Source of the DNA: Acidobacteriota bacterium
Lineage (GTDB): Bacteria > Acidobacteriota > Polarisedimenticolia > Polarisedimenticolales > Polarisedimenticolaceae
NCBI GenBank assembly: GCA_011773795.1
Contig: WVWW01000124.1
Coordinates: forward strand, 6,331-15,094
Length of the DNA: 8,764 nt
Reading direction: 5' to 3'
This document shows, piece by piece, positions 6,149 to 8,764 of the stretch (position 1 is the first letter of the stretch; each line of letters starts with the position of its first letter). The position numbers and the translations under genes are program-made. The notes below the pieces were generated by a model that was not told the DNA's origin, did no database searches, and saw only the letters and a program-made list of their open reading frames with translations.

Positions 6149-6593
6149 AGCTAATCACCGGTAATGCCTCATCCGTCCGCCCACGAGCCCCGACCAGCGT
6201 GTCCAGCGTCACCGAGGCGTAGGTGCAGCGTGCCGTCTCCTCGACCTCGTCGAGCAGGCGGCGCAGGCGGCAGGCGTCGGCTTTCGCGCAGTCGGGCTCG
6301 TCGTGGTCGGCGAGCAGGCAGCCGTCCGGACGGCGTGGCGGCTCGAATACCTCGATCACATCCAGCACGGTCAGCCGGGCGGGCGGCTTGGTCAGCACGT
6401 AGCCGCCCTTGACGCCGCGCGTCCCGGCGGCCAACCCCGCGCGAACAAGCTGCTGGAACACCTTGGAAAGCACCGCGGTGGCGATCCCGTAGACCGCCGC
6501 GACCTGCGCGGCGGTGACGGGGCGGCCCTCCTCGGAGCGGGCCATCTCCATCGCGGCGTACAACGCGTAGCGAGTGCCTTTGCGGAAGTTCAT
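6147..6593 (-). CDS. Rrf2-family transcriptional regulator, BadM-like
   Basis: A 148-residue winged-helix regulator of the Rrf2/IscR family. Residues 1-20 (start MNFRKGTRYALYAAMEMA) form the first helix. A helix-turn-helix lies at about 28-51, ending VLSKVFQQLVRAGL, and the wing is GTRGVKGGYVL (57-67). Cys92, Cys102 and Cys108 lie in the segment where IscR and related proteins bind an Fe-S cluster, and a fourth is Cys123. BadM of Rhodopseudomonas palustris is an Rrf2 protein that represses the anaerobic benzoate operon, so a similar role here is a reasonable inference. The gene lies inside the operon: its ATG overlaps the SDR stop by 4 nt (ATGA) and the reductase starts 10 nt downstream. It is therefore probably made with the pathway enzymes and regulates its own transcript. 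The target promoter is not in the window. Confidence 0.9.
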   Translation of the reverse strand: MNFRKGTRYALYAAMEMARSEEGRPVTAAQVAAVYGIATAVLSKVFQQLVRAGLAAGTRGVKGGYVLTKPPARLTVLDVIEVFEPPRRPDGCLLADHDEPDCAKADACRLRRLLDEVEETARCTYASVTLDTLVGARGRTDEALPVIS

Positions 6594-7291
6594 GCGATCA
6601 GTTGCCCCCCATCGACGCGCAGGACCTGCCCGGTCACGTGGCCGCTGGCGGGCGAGGCGAGGAACGCGATGGCCGCGGCGACGTCCTCGGGCCGGCCCGT
6701 GCGCCCCAGCAAGGTCTCGTCGACCGCGCGTTGACGATCCGCGTCGGGTAGACCCGCGGTCATCGCGGTGTCGATCAACCCCGGGGCCACCAGGTTGACC
6801 CGGATGCCGAACCTGCCCGTCTCCCGGGCGAGCGCGCGGCCGAGGCCGATCAGCCCGGCCTTGCTGGCGGCGTAGTTGGCCTGGCCGAACTTGCCGCGCT
6901 CGCCGTTGATCGACGAGACCAGCACGATCGAGCCGCCTCCGCCCGCGCGCATCCGCGGCACGGCCTCGCGCGCGAGCCAGAAGGCCGAATCGAGGTTGAC
7001 GGCCATCACGGTGCGCCAGTCCTCGTCGCTCATCTTCCAGGAGACGCCGTCACGCGTCGTGCCCGCCGCGTGCACGAGCACGTCGAGACGTTCGCACGCC
7101 GCGTCGAACTCGGAGAACATCCCGCGCACCGAGTCGGCGTCGGAGACGTCGCAAGCGAACGTCGGCGAGCCGCCGATATCGACGGAGACGACCCTCGCGC
7201 CGCCTTCCTCGAGCGCACGACAGGTCGCGCGGCCGATGCCGCCATCGCCGCCGGTCACCATCGCGACCCGAGGCTCGAGAGCGGGCGTCAT
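6590..7291 (-). CDS. Short-chain dehydrogenase/reductase (PhaB/FabG-like), probable hydroxyacyl-CoA dehydrogenase
   Basis: A classical 233-residue SDR. The Rossmann motif is TGGDGGIG (13-20) and an acidic Asp38 after beta-2 suggests NAD(H). HAAG lies at 74-77, and the catalytic residues are Asn99, Ser127, Tyr140 and Lys144 (YAASK). NG-x3-KFGQANY is close to acetoacetyl-CoA reductases such as PhaB, which favours a 3-hydroxyacyl-CoA substrate. I use the ATG at 7291, which overlaps the dch stop (ATGA) and has GGAG 6 nt upstream. An in-frame GTG at 7303 lacks a ribosome binding site. In this pathway the likely reaction is oxidation of 3-hydroxypimelyl-CoA, or less likely of 6-hydroxycyclohex-1-ene-1-carbonyl-CoA, for which known enzymes are zinc-type dehydrogenases. 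The Azoarcus bzd cluster also has an SDR gene (bzdZ). The substrate is inferred from context. Confidence 0.9.
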   Translation of the reverse strand: MTPALEPRVAMVTGGDGGIGRATCRALEEGGARVVSVDIGGSPTFACDVSDADSVRGMFSEFDAACERLDVLVHAAGTTRDGVSWKMSDEDWRTVMAVNLDSAFWLAREAVPRMRAGGGGSIVLVSSINGERGKFGQANYAASKAGLIGLGRALARETGRFGIRVNLVAPGLIDTAMTAGLPDADRQRAVDETLLGRTGRPEDVAAAIAFLASPASGHVTGQVLRVDGGQLIA

Positions 7292-8055
7292 GTGTTGCTC
7301 CACTCCGGCTTGCGCTTCTCGAGGAACGCCTGGAGTCCCTCGTTCGCGTCCTTCGTTTTCATCAGCGTCTCGAGATACAGCGCCTCGACCGTATCGAGGT
7401 CGCGTCGGAAACGCTCCCGATAGGCCCCTCGCACCGCACGCTGCGCCAGTCGCAGGCTCGATGCGGAGTGCGGGCAGAGCCGCTCCCTCGCGTAAGCAAG
7501 GGCCGCCTCGGCCGGGTCGTCCGCGATGGCGTCGATCAGCCCGATGCGCAGCGCCTCCTCGGTATCAATCGAGCGGCCCGACAGGCAGAGGTCCTCGGCA
7601 CGGCTGCGCCCCACACGGTCGGCCAGCGCGACCGAAGCGACCGGCGCGAACACGCCGAGCACGATCTCCGGCTGGCCGAACTTGGCGTCGGCCGCGGCGA
7701 ACACGCGATTGCAGAACGCGACCAACTCGAGTCCACCGCCGAGGCACTGACCGCGCACCGCGGCGAGCGTCGCGACTTCGGCGTCGAACATGCGCTCGAA
7801 CAGCTTGTGGAAGCCGGGGATCATCGCCTCGAACCGGCCCGGCAAGTGCTCCTCCACGCTGGCACCGAAGGAGAAGTGCGGCCCCTCACCCTCGATCAGC
7901 ACGGCCTTGAGGTCGCGCTCGTCGGCGGCACGCCGGAACAGCGCGTCGAGTCGCGCGACCTTGTCCATATCCAGGATGTTGGCCTTGGGCGTGTTCAGCC
8001 GGATGCGCCAGATCGCACCGTCGTCGAGGATCTCGTGGGTCAGCGTGTCGCTCAA
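7288..8055 (-). CDS. dch: Cyclohexa-1,5-diene-1-carbonyl-CoA hydratase (dienoyl-CoA hydratase)
   Basis: Adds water to the product of benzoyl-CoA reductase, giving 6-hydroxycyclohex-1-ene-1-carbonyl-CoA. It is 255 residues, a crotonase-fold protein of the usual Dch length. The oxyanion-hole segments are HFSFGASVEEHLP (60-72, the stretch most typical of Dch) and RGQCLGGGLELV (101-112). Glu110 and Glu130 (in GQPEI) occupy the crotonase catalytic positions. The start is a TTG at 8055 whose TTGA overlaps the stop of the GNAT gene. A strong GGAGG lies 7 nt before it and no ATG competes. The SDR gene follows with a 4-nt overlap. In Azoarcus nomenclature this is bzdW. Confidence 0.93.
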   Translation of the reverse strand: MSDTLTHEILDDGAIWRIRLNTPKANILDMDKVARLDALFRRAADERDLKAVLIEGEGPHFSFGASVEEHLPGRFEAMIPGFHKLFERMFDAEVATLAAVRGQCLGGGLELVAFCNRVFAAADAKFGQPEIVLGVFAPVASVALADRVGRSRAEDLCLSGRSIDTEEALRIGLIDAIADDPAEAALAYARERLCPHSASSLRLAQRAVRGAYRERFRRDLDTVEALYLETLMKTKDANEGLQAFLEKRKPEWSNT

Positions 8056-8486
8056 AGCGATTCCTCCAGTTGGGTGAAGCTCCCGCCGACGAAACCGTGA
8101 GAGCGGAAAAAAGAGAGCACCGGGACGTCGTTGCGCCGCACCATCGTGCGCACCGTCGCCACACCGGACTCGCGAAAGCGGCGGCGCGCCTCGTCGAGCA
8201 GCGCGCCGGCGACACCGGAGCGCAGCCGCTCGGGATCGACCCCGACGCCGAAGATCCAGCCGCAGGGCTCCGAGCCGAACTCGAAGGCGCGGACCTCGCC
8301 GAGCAGGTAGCCGACCGCTTGCCCCTCCTCCTCGGCGACGAGGCCGACGTGCGGCCGCCCGCCGTTGGGGCTCAGGAAGCGGCCGAACACCTCCTCCCAG
8401 TAGTCCGGGTTGGCCGTGCCGGTGTGCGCCGCATCGATGCGCACGACGGCACCGAGGTGTTCGGCGCTGAGTTCGCGGACGGTCAA
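8052..8486 (-). CDS. GNAT-family N-acetyltransferase
   Basis: A 144-residue GNAT-fold acetyltransferase that would use acetyl-CoA. The acceptor is unknown. The central acetyl-CoA segment is FGVGVDPERLRSGVAGALLD (79-98), with a slightly divergent R/Q-x-x-G-x-G/A loop (RSGVAGA). The C-terminal FFRSHGFVGG (126-135) is the usual GNAT end. The start is TTG at 8486, overlapping the oah stop (TTGA), with AAGGTGG about 5 nt upstream. The gene sits between two core pathway genes with 4-nt overlaps on both sides, so it is surely co-expressed. I recall that the benzoate cluster of R. palustris also has a GNAT gene, badL, linked to acetylation of aminobenzoates. Whether this is its counterpart is not shown. 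It could acetylate an aromatic amine, a pathway enzyme, or something else. Confidence 0.85.
   Translation of the reverse strand: MTVRELSAEHLGAVVRIDAAHTGTANPDYWEEVFGRFLSPNGGRPHVGLVAEEEGQAVGYLLGEVRAFEFGSEPCGWIFGVGVDPERLRSGVAGALLDEARRRFRESGVATVRTMVRRNDVPVLSFFRSHGFVGGSFTQLEESL
8063..8067 (-). promoter_or_regulatory. Ribosome binding site fixing the TTG start of dch
   Basis: GGAGG on the minus strand lies 7 nt before TTG 8055, inside the end of the GNAT gene. No ATG or GTG in the frame has comparable support, so this decides a rare TTG start for a core enzyme. Confidence 0.75.
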
Positions 8487-8764
8487 GTCGCCACCTTGTC
8501 GCCGTGCGCCTTCCGCAGCACCTCGGTCACCAGCTCCTCACCCCAGGTGTGGCCCTGCGCCAAGCGCTTCCGCAGCAGCAGGAAATCCGCCTCGCGGCAC
8601 TCGCGCGAACCCTCGTGGAACGCGCGGAAGCCGGTGCGGCCCTCGGTCATCATGTTCAGGCCGAGCCAGGCGCGGTTGGTCTCGCGGTTGCGGTCCCAGT
8701 GCTCGAGCTTGTGCTTGCGCAGGCTCTCGATCGTCTTGGTCAGGCAGTCGGGCATGGTGTAGAG
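8483..8764 (-). CDS. oah: 6-Oxocyclohex-1-ene-1-carbonyl-CoA hydrolase, C-terminal part
   Basis: The last 93 residues of the ring-opening hydrolase (Oah; BamA in obligate anaerobes, BzdY in Azoarcus), which adds two waters to the 6-oxo compound and gives 3-hydroxypimelyl-CoA. The frame stays open to the window edge and begins LYTMPDCLTKTIESLRKHK. NRETNRAWLGLNMMTE (numbering from the edge, residues about 26-41) and TGFRAFHEG (44-52) are characteristic of the C-terminal region. The RAWLGLNMMTE form looks closer to Thauera/Azoarcus Oah than to the BamA of Geobacter and Syntrophus. The crotonase catalytic region lies to the right and is not visible. An in-frame ATG at 8755 is internal. Family members are about 370-380 residues, so roughly three quarters of the gene is missing. 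Its stop overlaps the GNAT start. Confidence 0.92.
   Translation of the reverse strand, partial: LYTMPDCLTKTIESLRKHKLEHWDRNRETNRAWLGLNMMTEGRTGFRAFHEGSRECREADFLLLRKRLAQGHTWGEELVTEVLRKAHGDKVAT

Noticed and set aside
7292..7303. GTG at 7303 as start of the SDR gene
   Set aside because: The GTG has no ribosome binding sequence in front. The ATG at 7291 has GGAG and the 4-nt overlap used throughout the operon.
1..8764. CRISPR arrays, tRNA or rRNA genes, insertion sequences
   Set aside because: No regularly spaced direct repeats, no cloverleaf or rRNA-like sequence, and no transposase-like reading frame or terminal inverted repeats were seen.

Overview
This window is GC-rich throughout and carries a tightly packed minus-strand operon for anaerobic degradation of benzoyl-CoA, the central intermediate of anaerobic aromatic metabolism. 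It faces a short plus-strand unit made of the end of a formate dehydrogenase gene and a periplasmic coiled-coil protein. The plus-strand secreted protein has a TolC-like helical pattern and the reductase is of the class I (ATP-dependent) type. Both fit a Gram-negative, facultatively or strictly anaerobic bacterium, proteobacterial or related. The sequence alone does not allow a genus call.

Layout. Bases 1-900 (+) are the C-terminal 299 residues of a molybdenum/tungsten formate dehydrogenase alpha subunit whose start lies left of the window. Bases 912-1511 (+) encode a secreted 199-residue coiled-coil protein, probably in the same transcript. Bases 1512-1735 are the gap between convergent units. 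The gap holds a possible 43-residue hydrophobic ORF, a 7-bp GC-rich hairpin and a short minus-strand stretch that reads like the last 24 residues of a DUF4097-type protein. From 8764 down to 1736 everything is on the minus strand. In transcription order it holds: the end of oah (ring hydrolase, starting right of the window), a GNAT acetyltransferase, dch (dienoyl-CoA hydratase), an SDR dehydrogenase, a BadM/Rrf2-type regulator, the four benzoyl-CoA reductase subunits (gamma, beta, then two ATPase subunits), and an 88-residue cysteine-containing protein. No gap between these minus-strand genes exceeds 22 nt, and six of the nine junctions are 4-nt start/stop overlaps.

How they work together. 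The ATP-dependent reductase dearomatises benzoyl-CoA to cyclohexa-1,5-diene-1-carbonyl-CoA. Dch hydrates this to 6-hydroxycyclohex-1-ene-1-carbonyl-CoA. After oxidation to the 6-oxo compound, Oah opens the ring to 3-hydroxypimelyl-CoA. The SDR is a candidate for one of the two alcohol oxidations, more likely 3-hydroxypimelyl-CoA. The Rrf2 protein is a candidate repressor or redox-sensing regulator encoded inside its own operon. Two ATPase subunits of 272 residues each, rather than one long and one short, point to the Azoarcus (bzdNOPQ) type of reductase. No ferredoxin gene and no zinc-dependent 6-hydroxy dehydrogenase (Had/BzdX) gene lies inside the window. The points most worth following up are the internal regulator, the 88-residue cysteine protein at the operon end, the SDR, and the duplicated-hairpin secreted protein.
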